From: Byssothecium circinans
Taxonomy: Eukaryota > Ascomycota > Dothideomycetes > Pleosporales > Massarinaceae
Assembly: GCA_010015675.1 (NCBI GenBank)
Contig: ML976977.1
Location: forward strand, 1,342,358 to 1,380,070
Direction of reading: 5' to 3'
Length of the DNA stretch: 37,713 nt
The notes under the pieces are model-generated. The model saw nothing but the letters and a program-made list of their open reading frames with translations, was not told the origin of the DNA and made no database searches. The position numbers and the translations under genes were made by a program. Every line of letters starts with the position of its first letter. Positions within the stretch are counted from its first letter, which is position 1. Below, in pieces: positions 10,844 to 20,639 of the stretch.

Positions 10844-13825
10844 ATGCCCAACATCAACTCCATCCTCGTTGCTATCCTCCTCCTCGCCGCCGCCGCCATG
10901 GCTCGGAACGATGTCGCCCATGGCTCTAATTTCTCCGTCCTCGACGTGCCCGAGCCGACGACTACATGGGTCAACATCTTGGTCTGGGTCGTTATCTTCG
11001 TACTCTGCCATGCCGTGTCGGATAACGTGCGCAACGCAACGCTCGCGCTCATCTCCCTCCTCAAGCTTTGTGTACAGAAGCTCCTCGAGCCTGTCATTGC
11101 TTGTTTGGTAAATCTCCTGTGGCTATTTTGCACAAAAGCCGTCCCGTGGACCGCCCGGTGGTTCTTCAGCGACCCAGCTACATTGGCCGCTGTGCGCACA
11201 CTCGAGAAAGATGTCGCGCAAACAAAACAAGAACGTGATCAGCTGTCTAGCAACCTCAAAGAGCTGGAGACGGCAAATCGTACCATTACGAAGGAACGCG
11301 ACCGCCTCAAAGCGTCAGTGTCGAAGCAGGCAATGGAGTACAAGCAGAAGCTGGAAGGGTTCAACCTCCATGCTCAAAAGCGCAACGACAGCGAGACCCG
11401 CCTCATTGACGAGCTTGAAAAGTCCGAACAGCGCGTCTATAACCTGACACGGGAAGTTGACGAACTCACGTTCAAGAAGTTTCGACTTAGCAGGAGACTC
11501 CACGCAGCGGCCAAAGCAGCCAAAGAATCCACCCAGACTGACACTCGGCGTGAGAGATACATCAAGTCGTTGGAGGATGATCGTCAGAGGGACACCAAGA
11601 TCATATCAGCTCAAGAGAAGGATCTTGCAGCATCGCGCACCGAGACGGAAGATGCAAAGAAACAGGCCCAGCAATGCCATGAGACAGAGAGGCAGCTCAA
11701 CGAGCGGATCAAAGACCTCCTCGCCCAATTGAAGCAGGGCAATAACGAAGGCGCCACCATCGAGCAAATCCGCGCCGATGCTGAGACTTCGAAAGAGGAG
11801 GCTATCAAGCAGGCCCGCACTAGTGCCGAGGCCGCCAAAGACGAATCTATCAAGAAGGTTCGCGCTGAAGCTGAAATGGCTGAGAAGACGGCGAAGCAGC
11901 AGCTACGTTCTGTACAGACATTCTTGAAAGAGAAGGAACAAGAAAAGGCTGTACATGCCGCCGATCTCAAGAAGATTACTGAGGCACACGATAAGTTCTG
12001 TGATCGTATTCGTCAGCTCGAGCAGGAGAAGAACGAAGACAATGCAACATTCGACATTGCAAAGAAGGAATCAGCCAGCCGTATCCAGGAGCTTCAGACC
12101 GAGATCCAGGCGCGTAAGGTCTCCGAGCAAGCAAACGACGCACATGTCGCCGATCTGAAAGATATCACTACGGCCTGCGATAAGCTCCATGATCGTGTTC
12201 GACAGCTCGAGAAGGAGAAGTACAAAGACAATACGACATTCGACATTGCAAAGAAGGAATCAGCCAGCCGTATCCAAGAGCTTGAGACCGAAGTTCAGAC
12301 ACTCAAGGCCTCAACTACTAATCTTGAGACGGAGATGGAAAGCTGGAAGGAGAGCGCCGAAACCATTGACGCAGACTTGACCAAGGAGAAGAAGGCGAGC
12401 CAGCAGGCAAAGACCGAGCTGAGCGGTCGCATTCAGGCCCTTGAGGCCAATAACAAGGCCCACTCCGAAGAGATCGCCACTCTCAACAACATCATTGAGA
12501 AACTCAAAGTCAACGGCCAGAAGCAACTCGACGAGAAGGATGCAAAGCTCAAGGAGCTTGAAGAGCAGCTGTCCAAAGGATCGCAGACAGCCACGAACTC
12601 CTTCCAACCAGCTCAAACTTTACAGCCTCTTTTCTCCGGCTTCCAACAGCAAGAGTCGAACTTCTTGGGCAATTCTTCTTTCAAGCCCGTGGCTCTGTCT
12701 CATTTTGGCTCCGCACCGGCAGCTCCGTCTGTCCACTTCAGCATCTTCAAGGATAGTAAGTTCGGAGACCTTTCCAACGTGGCTCAACCGCCTGAAGACC
12801 AAGAGATGGGGGACGCAAATACGAGCCCTGCGCCATTGGCTACGGAACAGCCCCCCTTTGGCAATTACACCGGCCCTTCCCTCCCAACAATTGGCGAGGA
12901 CGAGCCTGACGATAAGGACATGGAAGACACGACTCCTGCGCCGCTGGCCACGAAGGAGCACGTTTTCGAAGCCCCATCCTTTACAATTCCTGGGTTGCCC
13001 TCACTCTATAACGGCGGCAACAATGCAAACCAGGCGTCTTCCACCGGTACTGTCTTCGGCTCTAACAATATTGAGCGTCCAGAGTCGGAAGACCTGGATA
13101 TGATGGATGAAGGAGCCTCTTCAAACGAGGATGTCAACCAGCAGAACGTGCCTGTCGGAGGTGAGGAACCCGGCCCAGAGACCGAACCACCACACTTTGA
13201 TCCAGTCGACGAAGCCGATCCCCTCAAAGGCTTTGGGGCCCCAGAGGACTATAAAAACCCTGGGGGCTTCGACGGCATCGCAGATTTCCTCTCAAGGTCA
13301 GATCTGACCATGCCTGAGGGAAGCGAACAAGTCAACCCGGGTCACAACTACGATGTCCTTGGAGACTTCACCCCTTCAGATTCCGGCCTGTCCACGCCAC
13401 CAAGAAGTGAAAAAGGCGAACCGGACATGAACTTCGATCCCCATGACCTCGACGACAGCTCGATCTTCGGTGACAAGGACAAACCCGCGGGCAGCGCCAA
13501 CGGATCCTCCAGCCCGCAGACGCCCATCGACGGCTATCCCCCGTCGGATCTAGAAGACTTCGAGGGGGCCGCCAACCCCTACGTCGAGGATGGGAGCTCC
13601 GCTCCCTACGACCCGGCCAAGAACCCGCCGCGCGACCCTTTCTGGACCGAGCAGGAGCAGTCTGCGCCCGCCACCCCGCAGAAGCCGAAGCCTGTCGACG
13701 ACAGCAAGGTCGACCCGCAGCTTCTCGCGCTCGATGCTGCCCGGAAAGACCCTGCTGCTCCCGCCCGCCCGGTCATCCCAAAGTCGAGGCTGAGGTCTCG
13801 GATGATGCACAGGCAGCAGGGTTAG
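10844..13825 (+). CDS. Membrane-anchored coiled-coil protein with acidic, FG-containing tail
   Basis: A 993-aa single-exon protein with a clear three-part design. Residues 5-19, about 42-57 and about 67-98 are hydrophobic: a signal sequence or first membrane segment, then one or two more. Residues about 112-585 are a long heptad-rich coiled coil (Glu, Lys, Gln, Ala). Within it residues 373-435 and 436-498 are a near-perfect tandem duplication. The tail (about 600-993) is acidic and Pro/Ser-rich, has a repeated PAPLAT motif (about 660 and 695) and several FG dipeptides (HFGSAP, KFGDL, PPFGNY, VFGSNN, IFGDKD), and ends in a basic stretch. I do not recognise the family. The layout suggests a tether or scaffold at the ER or nuclear envelope, which is inference. 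Confidence 0.8.
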   Translation: MPNINSILVAILLLAAAAMARNDVAHGSNFSVLDVPEPTTTWVNILVWVVIFVLCHAVSDNVRNATLALISLLKLCVQKLLEPVIACLVNLLWLFCTKAVPWTARWFFSDPATLAAVRTLEKDVAQTKQERDQLSSNLKELETANRTITKERDRLKASVSKQAMEYKQKLEGFNLHAQKRNDSETRLIDELEKSEQRVYNLTREVDELTFKKFRLSRRLHAAAKAAKESTQTDTRRERYIKSLEDDRQRDTKIISAQEKDLAASRTETEDAKKQAQQCHETERQLNERIKDLLAQLKQGNNEGATIEQIRADAETSKEEAIKQARTSAEAAKDESIKKVRAEAEMAEKTAKQQLRSVQTFLKEKEQEKAVHAADLKKITEAHDKFCDRIRQLEQEKNEDNATFDIAKKESASRIQELQTEIQARKVSEQANDAHVADLKDITTACDKLHDRVRQLEKEKYKDNTTFDIAKKESASRIQELETEVQTLKASTTNLETEMESWKESAETIDADLTKEKKASQQAKTELSGRIQALEANNKAHSEEIATLNNIIEKLKVNGQKQLDEKDAKLKELEEQLSKGSQTATNSFQPAQTLQPLFSGFQQQESNFLGNSSFKPVALSHFGSAPAAPSVHFSIFKDSKFGDLSNVAQPPEDQEMGDANTSPAPLATEQPPFGNYTGPSLPTIGEDEPDDKDMEDTTPAPLATKEHVFEAPSFTIPGLPSLYNGGNNANQASSTGTVFGSNNIERPESEDLDMMDEGASSNEDVNQQNVPVGGEEPGPETEPPHFDPVDEADPLKGFGAPEDYKNPGGFDGIADFLSRSDLTMPEGSEQVNPGHNYDVLGDFTPSDSGLSTPPRSEKGEPDMNFDPHDLDDSSIFGDKDKPAGSANGSSSPQTPIDGYPPSDLEDFEGAANPYVEDGSSAPYDPAKNPPRDPFWTEQEQSAPATPQKPKPVDDSKVDPQLLALDAARKDPAAPARPVIPKSRLRSRMMHRQQG
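11960..12326 (+). repeat. In-frame tandem duplication, 189-bp unit
   Basis: Copy 1 is 11960-12148; copy 2 starts at 12149 and stays similar to about 12326. Each encodes 63 residues starting ADLK and containing FDIAKKESASRIQELxTE. A 30-bp core around ACATTCGACATTGCAAAGAA is identical, so the duplication is fairly recent. 63 residues is exactly nine heptads, so the coiled-coil register is kept. Confidence 0.85.
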
Positions 13826-14486
13826 GACAAGGGCCAGGGTGAGGGTCCAAAAGAGTAGAGGACGAGGGGGTAGGGGCGGGTCGGTGGGGGGTAGTTAGTC
13901 TGAGAATGCTGAGGGCAGCGATTAGAGCATGTTCTCGCGCATACATCATACATAGCAGAATTCTAGAAAATAAGCTAATACTTATACACTGAGACACTTG
14001 CTAAGGGAGATACGATGCCTAATACTTGACTAAACCTTAAGCTTCTATAGCAACGTAAAGTTTCTAGCTTCTCTTCTGTAAGATTACCACCGCTATTAGG
14101 TATATCGCACTACCGAAGGACTGCTTCTTGTACTATGGTACAGTAGGTGTTGATAGGCCTCAACAAGGGAACCTATTTTAATACTAGAGCTACAGGTGAC
14201 AGGCCTCAGACGGATCGAGTTTCAGCAGTAGCGGATCGGATAAGAAAGATCTAGGAGTCCAATCGATTCTCCGAGTATACTACGTAGCAACTTGCAAGAG
14301 GTAATGGGAGGGTGTGTGACGAGGAGCAAGGCTTTTAAGATGACATAGAGGACAGAGGGACTGGGAAGGAATGTCATTTTAGAATCCTCCCCCTCACTTC
14401 ACATCCACTCCTAGCCCCCCCCCCAAACAAAACCCTATTACCCAAGCACCGCGAAACATCATCACAAATGTAAGGCATGTCGACTA
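13826..14486. other. Intergenic region, partly TA-rich
   Basis: The 3' flank of the coiled-coil gene, then TA-rich DNA (about 13970-14300) with many TAG/CTA trinucleotides like the decayed transposons further on. A C-rich run lies at 14415-14425. No gene seen. Confidence 0.4.
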
Positions 14487-14551
14487 TTTAAGCTTAAATG
14501 CTGAAGTTGCCGCATTCGGTAGTGTCAATCACTGTGGCATTTAAGCTTAAA
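14487..14551. repeat. Two copies of the palindrome TTTAAGCTTAAA
   Basis: The 12-bp perfect palindrome occurs at 14487-14498 and 14540-14551, exactly 53 bp apart, and each copy runs into an in-frame ATG (14498, 14552) of the small CxxC protein. It may be a duplicated binding site or the scar of a small duplication. Confidence 0.7.
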
Positions 14552-14815
14552 ATGGGTCGATGCGGGGCGGGGAACGCTGGTTCGAGGGATGATTATGAAA
14601 CGTGCGCGTTGTGTGGGGGCGGGCACGTCGACGGGCGTGCCGCGATGACTGGCAGGGCGCAGGGAAGCGATGGAATCTCTTGCTTGTATTGTTTTGGAAG
14701 AGGGAGTTCACTGACAGGTGGGATGGGAGACGCAGGAAAAGTGCGCGGTGTGCTCTGTGCAGTGTGCTCCGCCAAAGGGATACTCATAGGCCCTTACGGC
14801 CGAGTGTTTATTTAA
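14498..14815 (+). CDS. Small CxxC-repeat (zinc-binding-like) protein
   Basis: A 105-aa open frame, or 87 aa from the second ATG at 14552 (MGRCGAG), which I prefer because translation then starts with the Gly/Cys-rich region. Three CxxC motifs are spaced at about 30 residues: CALCGGGH, CLYCFGRGSS and CAVCSAKG. The CxxCxGxG-like pattern resembles the zinc-binding repeats of the DnaJ central domain, but one cysteine pair short of two full zinc sites. It has no signal peptide. It ends 107 bp from the convergent DPB2 stop. The regular Cys spacing argues for a real protein; expression is unproven. Confidence 0.5.
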   Translation: MLKLPHSVVSITVAFKLKMGRCGAGNAGSRDDYETCALCGGGHVDGRAAMTGRAQGSDGISCLYCFGRGSSLTGGMGDAGKVRGVLCAVCSAKGILIGPYGRVFI

Positions 14816-14921
14816 CTGACTCATTCGCTCTTATTATCACTCTAAAGACACAAATGGCTCGAGTTTGAGGATTCAGGATTGCGTCTATATAATTGTTCGT
14901 AATGCATAATGTCAGAACTGA

Positions 14922-17343
14922 TTAGCCCTCTGTCCTCACAACACCTATATTACTCCTAACATCGAATTCCACCCACCTCGCCCTGCCTTCCCGTCTCCCC
15001 CTACCCTCACTCCCATCAATGGCCCCGGGATTCATGACCGTACACCCACAATACTTGACAACAAAAGCTGGCGCATCGCTATCTGCCAACACGACACTCG
15101 TCGGCAGCGGGTATAGGTTCAGCGTATGCGCGAAGTCCCAATGGAGCGGGCGTGTCGAGAGAGGAAATGGCGAGAGATGGGATTGCGAGAGGATAGTGCG
15201 AGTGATTGCACGTGCGGTGAGTGTATCGGTGTCGATTTGTGTCTCTGAGGGTTGGGGAACCCGAGCCGTGGGAAGGTCGAGATCCATAGCGTCGTCTTGA
15301 CTCTCACCATTTGTAACGGGCAAAGACGATACGTCGGCGATATCTTCATCGCCGTCTTCGAGGTCGGGTTTACCAAAGCGCACGCTCGTCCTTTGCAGCC
15401 GGCCTAGAACATCGTCTCGTAGGACGACCATCTCGCCTCGCACTCCAAACCAGGTCAGTCTCGACGGATTGCTCGTCCACACGACCTCGCCCTCCTTTCC
15501 TTTCTTCTTTGCGCCTCCAGCGCCCCATACTTCACGATTCGCAGCGGCGACAATACGTTGTATACGGCTCGTGAAGAGGTCTGGGACGCGTTTCCTAGGC
15601 AGTGGAGTTGACGCGCCAGCGGAGAAAGCACTCGGCCATGCATCATTGTCGCCGGGAACGAAGACGAGTGTTGTGTGCGCGAGAAGGGCTTGGAAAGATT
15701 TCTCCGAGAGGAGGGTAGCGAGGGCATCGAAGTGTTCCTTGTACTCTAGACTTCCAGCGCCTGGAACGCCCGCGAGACTAGCTTTGGAGATGAAGTTTCC
15801 TATCAGTATGATAGCAAGCGGGTACACGGAAGTGATTTCTGCCACATCAGCATACGTCCGTAGCAGAGTGCGTAAGGCGGAAAGGGTATTGGGTTTGTCA
15901 AGGTGTAGGTCAGATGCGATGACTATGTTGTGCGCTTTATCCGGAGTAAGAAGTTTCGAGGCGATACGATTCATGCGCGTGCCTGTTGCGCGCTCAGATC
16001 CTACACCAAGGAAGTCGGTCCATCCAAATGCCGGACCAGAGAGATTGTTCTTGTCATGGTTCTCTATGCCGCCGAGAGTGGTCGAGCGGCGCTCGCAAGG
16101 TGGGTGACCGACGGAAAACCCAATGAATCTGCCGCCTATGGTACCGCCAATGCCCCCGGTGCCACCTAACGTGGATGTAGATCCGGCCGTTGGGTTTGCG
16201 TTGTCTTCTTCATAGCTTCCATCTACAAGTACAATCATCCCAGGGGCGAAGTACGTCCCATCTTCGGGTATAGGCCGAGCATGTTGAAGGTCCAGTACTA
16301 TCGTGCCTGAGAGATCCGAAAGTGATAGTGCACCAGTTGGTGAGACTGTGATCATTCCTAAGAGAAGATGTGTGCTGCCACTCCGGCCCAGAAGGTTCGC
16401 TACTGGAGTGATGGTGGTTGTTTGAGAGACAGCAACAGATCCGGTTCGACTCAAGTTAGCTGAACGCGCGGTGGAGAAGGTAGGAGTCTGGAAAGTCTCG
16501 TTGCGCAGTATTCGTTGGTGTACGATGTGATACCTTTGGCGGAAGACCTCAGTTTTATGTGACGGGTTAGGGAATAAGGATGGTTTCATGGTGGATCTGA
16601 GGAGGATGTGAGTAAATTCCAAGCCATACAGTCCGGGCGGCTCACTTGTCAAAATGTCTCTGAGTGACATTGTATACCAACTTCGGCTGCTCAAAGGCAC
16701 CAATAACCTTCATCCACTCCCTGGGATCCTTCAGCAGCTCCTCTTCCTCGTCCTTGTCGTCTACTTCCAGCTTTGACATGCCAAAACTCGAATTACTCTC
16801 CAACCCCGGCCTCGCGCCCGAGTTTGGACCACTCTGCGCATTCCCATCCTGTCCGAATGTAAAGCTGTTCTGTCTTCCCAAACTCGAGCCCGCGACTAGC
16901 CTCCCCCCACTCATCGAGCCCTCGAGTGTCCTTAAGATATTCTTAAGCGTATCGCCATCGCCCTCCACGATCACCTGACCTGTACTCTTTTTCCAGCTCT
17001 TCGCTACTTCCTCTAATACCTTCTCCGCAAGCCCCTCTTCCCTCCATCCCGACCCACAATGCTTCCCAATAAAACCGGCTAATGCAGCAAGTGCAGAAGA
17101 GGTGAGAGTAAGATTATGCTTTTTTGTAAAAGTTCGGAAGGCAAGCGGACGCAATGTGGCCGGCGGAAGCTCTATGGGGAGAACTGTAGTCCTGACAGGC
17201 GGTTTGAGGGCAGGAGGTGCGCGGATGGGAGCGGTGCGGCGGGGGTGAATGAGGTGTTTTGGGGTGCCAAAAGCGGGCGAGGACGATGGAATCGAGCTGT
17301 TCGGGATGAGTGAGGGCTTCTCAGGTCGCCGTGAGGTCGCCAT
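14922..17343 (-). CDS. DPB2: DNA polymerase epsilon subunit B
   Basis: Two exons, 17343-16646 and 16596-14922, are joined across a 49-bp intron (16645-16597, GTGAGC..CAG) and give 790 aa. The join restores the family block VFRQRYHIVHQRILRNE. The rest follows Dpb2: an N-terminal helical domain (about 60-130), a linker with acidic stretch, an OB fold with LLGRSGSTHLLLGMI and the conserved FSVGHPPCE, then the inactive calcineurin-like phosphoesterase domain (VIASDLHLDKP, IILIGNFIS, FVPGDNDAWP), and a C-terminal NPGAIDG block. Dpb2 is the essential second subunit of the leading-strand polymerase and contacts GINS in the CMG helicase. It is divergently transcribed from the histone chaperone gene, 365 bp between the ATGs. 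Confidence 0.93.
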
Positions 17344-17708
17344 TGCGCTGTATTGTATGTATGCTGTTGAGGTGTATCTTGGTGGAGAGCTTAATTGAAG
17401 ACTGCGTCTGTCGCGTCGTCGCGTCAACACGGCTTCGCGTGTGCACAGACCATTCCAATAAGGAAAGAACTCCCGATAACGTGAAGCTCCCCTCTTCACA
17501 ATACTGAAGACATTAAACAACCTTTTAATCGCTTTATACTCTCGAATGGAGCTTTAGAGCACTTTTTCCTTCAGGATTCTTTTGGTGAGCACATTCGACT
17601 GTTTGTTTGCGCGAGAACTATCAATTGATTGCGCTAGCTTTCGAGACAAGTCCTCGAGTTCAGCTCTCTCACCAACCTCACCACACCTTACCACAGCCCC
17701 AACCAACA
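17344..17708. promoter_or_regulatory. Bidirectional promoter with three ACGCG cores
   Basis: The only DNA between the divergent DPB2 and NASP-like starts. CGCGT (ACGCG on the other strand) lies at 17412-17416, 17420-17424 and 17436-17440; the first two sit in back-to-back GTCGCGTC octamers. ACGCG is the core of the MCB element bound by MBF (Mbp1/Swi6-type) factors at G1/S genes. Confidence 0.55.
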
Positions 17709-19110
17709 ATGGCGGAACAGCCCGAATCAGCGCCCACTTCCGCCCCCGCCGAGGTCCCGAAGACGCGCGAAAAGCTCGACGAGCTCACCAAAGCCGCATC
17801 CCTCCAATACTCGCTCAAGAACTTCTCCGCCGCCGCCGACCACTATGCCGACGCCGTTGAGATCCAGGCCGCGCTGAATGGCGAAATGGAGCCGGAAAAT
17901 GCCGCGCTGCTATTCTACTATGGACGCGCGTTATACAAGGTCGCGATCGCTAAGAGCGACGTGCTGGGCGGCAAGGTGGCACAAGAGGAGAAAAAGAAGC
18001 CCAAGGCGAAGAAAGAGGCCAAAGAGGAAGTTGCCGAGGGATCGGGAACAGCGCAGAAAACAGAAGAGAAGGCAGGAAGCATTGAGTCAAAGCCGTATTT
18101 CCAGCTCACGGGTGACGAGAATTGGACGGACTCGGAGGATGACGAGGAAGAGGCTGGAGAGGGGGCCCAGGAAGAGGAGCAGGACGATTTCGCGGACGCG
18201 TATGAGGTGTTTGAGATTGCGCGCGTGCTCTACTCCAAGAAACTTGAGGCGCTGGATGCAAGCGACGACACAAAGGGCAAGGGCAAGGGCAAAGCGGAGC
18301 TCTCACCAGATGTGCGGGCAATCAAAGAGAAGCTTGCAGATTGTCACGGTTTCCTAGTCGAAATCTCACTCGAAAACGAACGCTTCCTCGACGCTGTGAT
18401 GGATGCGCGATCGGCCGTCGCGCTGCAAGAAGAGCTACACCCGATTGAGCACGAAAACGTGACTGAGGCACATTACTCGCTTTCCCTGGCGCTGGAGTTT
18501 GCATCCACAGCGCAGGCATTTGACGATAAGGATGCAGAAGGCGCGCCAAAGGAGGATGCGCCGCAGACGATCGACTGGGACCTGCGGAATGAAGCGGTCA
18601 AGCACACCGAACTCGCCGTCGAGGGTCTCGAGAGGCGGTTACAGATTGAGGAAGTGGCACTCTCATCAGATACTTTGACAATCGACCAGAAGAAGGAGAA
18701 GAAAGCCATCGTCGAAGACAAAAAGGGATTGTTAGAAGACCTTAAGACCAGGGTGAGCCTACATCCCTACACTTCGCATCCTCCTCTCAGAATTACCTAA
18801 CATCACATAGATCACCGACCTCAAGTCCGACCCCACAAAACAAGAGGTTGACAGCCTAGACCCCTCCGTGTTCAAAGGCCTCCTAGGCGGCCTCCTCGGC
18901 GCAGATGCAGCGACGCAAAAAGCCAAGCTCGCCGCAGCTACTTCCTCCGCGAATGACATCTCCGGCCTAGTCAAGACGAAAAAGAAGGAGAAGGTACCCG
19001 CACTAGTCCCTGTGGAGTCAGTGGCTGATGCGGCTAACGGCAAGAGGAAACTCGATGTGGAGGACGATGATATGAATGGCAAGAGGGCGAAAACAGAGGA
19101 GCAGCAGTAG
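17709..19110 (+). CDS. NASP/Sim3/Hif1-type histone H3-H4 chaperone
   Basis: Exons 17709-18752 and 18811-19110 with a 58-bp intron (GTGAGC..TAG) give 447 aa. The first TPR-like pair is at about 25-80 (ASLQYSLKNFSAAADHYADAVEIQ). A large acidic insert (TDSEDDEEEAGEGAQEEEQDD, about 140-160) interrupts the second TPR, as is characteristic of the SHNi-TPR family. The remaining repeats follow at about 205-265 (FLVEISLENERFLDAVMDARSAVALQ). The C-terminus has two KR clusters (GKRKLD, GKRAK) that look like a bipartite nuclear signal. Members hold soluble H3-H4 and, in fission yeast Sim3, deliver CENP-A. The start is the first ATG after a stop-free leader and begins the conserved region. Confidence 0.92.
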
Positions 19111-19790
19111 GTGGGTAATCCTCTGGTTTTTATCTGAGCGGCTGGATGCATCAAACTTTTGTATAGGTCTAAGCACCTGGACCGTTCTTGTTTTGTATTA
19201 CGTGTATTATGGTTCCACGACGATACCTCTTTGGTATGGGTAGGCGAATGGAATTTCTTTCGAGTGAGCTAGACACGGGATGGCACGATTGATGACTATT
19301 TGTCATGAAGATCTCCATAACGCGATCGAGACGCAGTAGATCCAAGCCGAAGGGGGGGATTCTTGGTCATGAGGTGAAACAGTCTTGATCAACTCCACCT
19401 CGGCCACTCGATGACGAGTGAAGTTCCATCTAGATGAGAGAAGAATGAACGTATCTTTACTTTCCTTGAGTTGGCGGTCTAACGGGTTTAATTTCACCTC
19501 CAAGGTCGGGCTTTTTCGACGATTCACGGTGTGGCAATCTAACTCGACGTGCCGTTGACTTTCATGTTCAAGAGCAGAAAACTTGAAAAAGTAGCATAGG
19601 TGATATTTAGTTGATTCGAAGTGAAGACAGATGTCAGGATACGGTCACAGAGACAATGTAAGCTTCGATGAAGAACAACAGTATACCATTCAGAGTATGA
19701 CAGGACGAATCGCTGCTCGCTAAGCCTAGCCTCGCAGACGATATATATCCTAGGGATCGCATCACCTGACTCAGCTCATGGGCGACCCTG
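19111..19790. other. Intergenic region, no gene seen
   Basis: The 3' flank of the histone chaperone gene and unique sequence. Short open frames on the minus strand have no recognisable content. Confidence 0.45.
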
Positions 19791-20020
19791 ACAACAGATA
19801 GTGATTGGTAGGTCATGTGAATGGGGTGTTAAAGATAGATGGTGATTGATAGCTTATGTGACTGCGGTGTGAAGATAGACGGTGATTGATAGCTTATATG
19901 AATGGACTGTGAAGATAGACGGTGATCGATAGCGTACGCGACCCCGGCGCGAAGATAGACAGCGATCGATAGCTTATATGAACGAGCTGTGAAGATAGAC
20001 TGTAACTAACAGCTCACATA
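19791..20020. repeat. Six-copy 40-bp tandem repeat
   Basis: Units start at 19791, 19831, 19871, 19911, 19951 and 19991, all exactly 40 bp except the broken last one. The core is GAAGATAGACGGTGATTGAT followed by AGCTTATATGAATGGACTGT. Copies differ mostly by transitions; the fourth (19911-19950) is GC-shifted, with AGCGTACGCGACCCCGGCGC where others have AT-rich bases. The array ends in TATATATAAA. Confidence 0.9.
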
Positions 20021-20180
20021 TATATAAACTCCCCTGTGGTCGACTTATAAATATCAAATAACTTTTAATCCCCGACTCCCGATAAGCAAGTGAGCCCCCA
20101 AATTCGCGCAAGTTCATTCTAACTAAGTTCAGACAAACATAAATCGACCCATCTGAACTCTATATAATTGCATTATTATT

Positions 20181-20228
20181 ATTCGGCGACCATCCTAACT
20201 CTGCATTCGGCGACCATCCTAACTCAAC
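20181..20228. repeat. 24-bp tandem duplication
   Basis: ATTCGGCGACCATCCTAACT occurs at 20181 and again at 20205, period 24 bp. The two units differ only in their last three bases. An ATT run precedes them. Confidence 0.85.
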
Positions 20229-20325
20229 TTTAATACTTATTGCTTTCCAACAATACTTTGGACGACCGATTTTGCCTCCCACCTTGAACCGTCCGAAGCA
20301 ACCTTGAGACATCACATACTGGCAT

Positions 20326-20510
20326 TTGCGGACTGAATCCTTCGGTTCTTTGAATCGTTTCGAAATGGACGCTCGACGCGTAAATCGCCTCACACGCACA
20401 TATATTTGCTGCGACTGTTACCAAATTAGTACGGTTTCTATCATGGTCCGGCTGGTGCCCTATTCCTGGTTGTGGACATCAAGTCTGCCGATCTTGCAAG
20501 TTCTTTTATG
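20326..20510 (+). pseudogene. Remnant of a Cys-rich zinc-ribbon-like fungal protein
   Basis: One frame encodes TYICCDCYQ (about 20398-20424); an overlapping frame a few codons downstream encodes CPIPGCGHQVCRSC (about 20457-20498). Together they resemble the common fungal pattern of a CCxC pair, about 15-20 residues, then CxxCxH..CxxC. Because the halves are in different frames and no intron of plausible length separates them, this looks like a frameshifted fragment. The resemblance is to a pattern, not a named family. Confidence 0.3.
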
Positions 20511-20639
20511 CACCAGCTCGACCTTGAAGGACGCATGTTGGTGCCTCCGTCGTTCATGCTGTAAGGGTGGGAACATGTATCATCTTTTGAGCAATTAGAG
20601 AGGAGAGAATTTGGTTGAGACTGTAGCACGACTATAGGC

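Noticed and set aside
15469..16107. 212-codon open frame on the plus strand inside DPB2
   Set aside because: Antisense shadow of a clearly identified gene; its composition mirrors the DPB2 codons.
19791..20020. CRISPR-like array
   Set aside because: Head-to-tail 40-bp units without spacers in a eukaryotic genome; it is a minisatellite.
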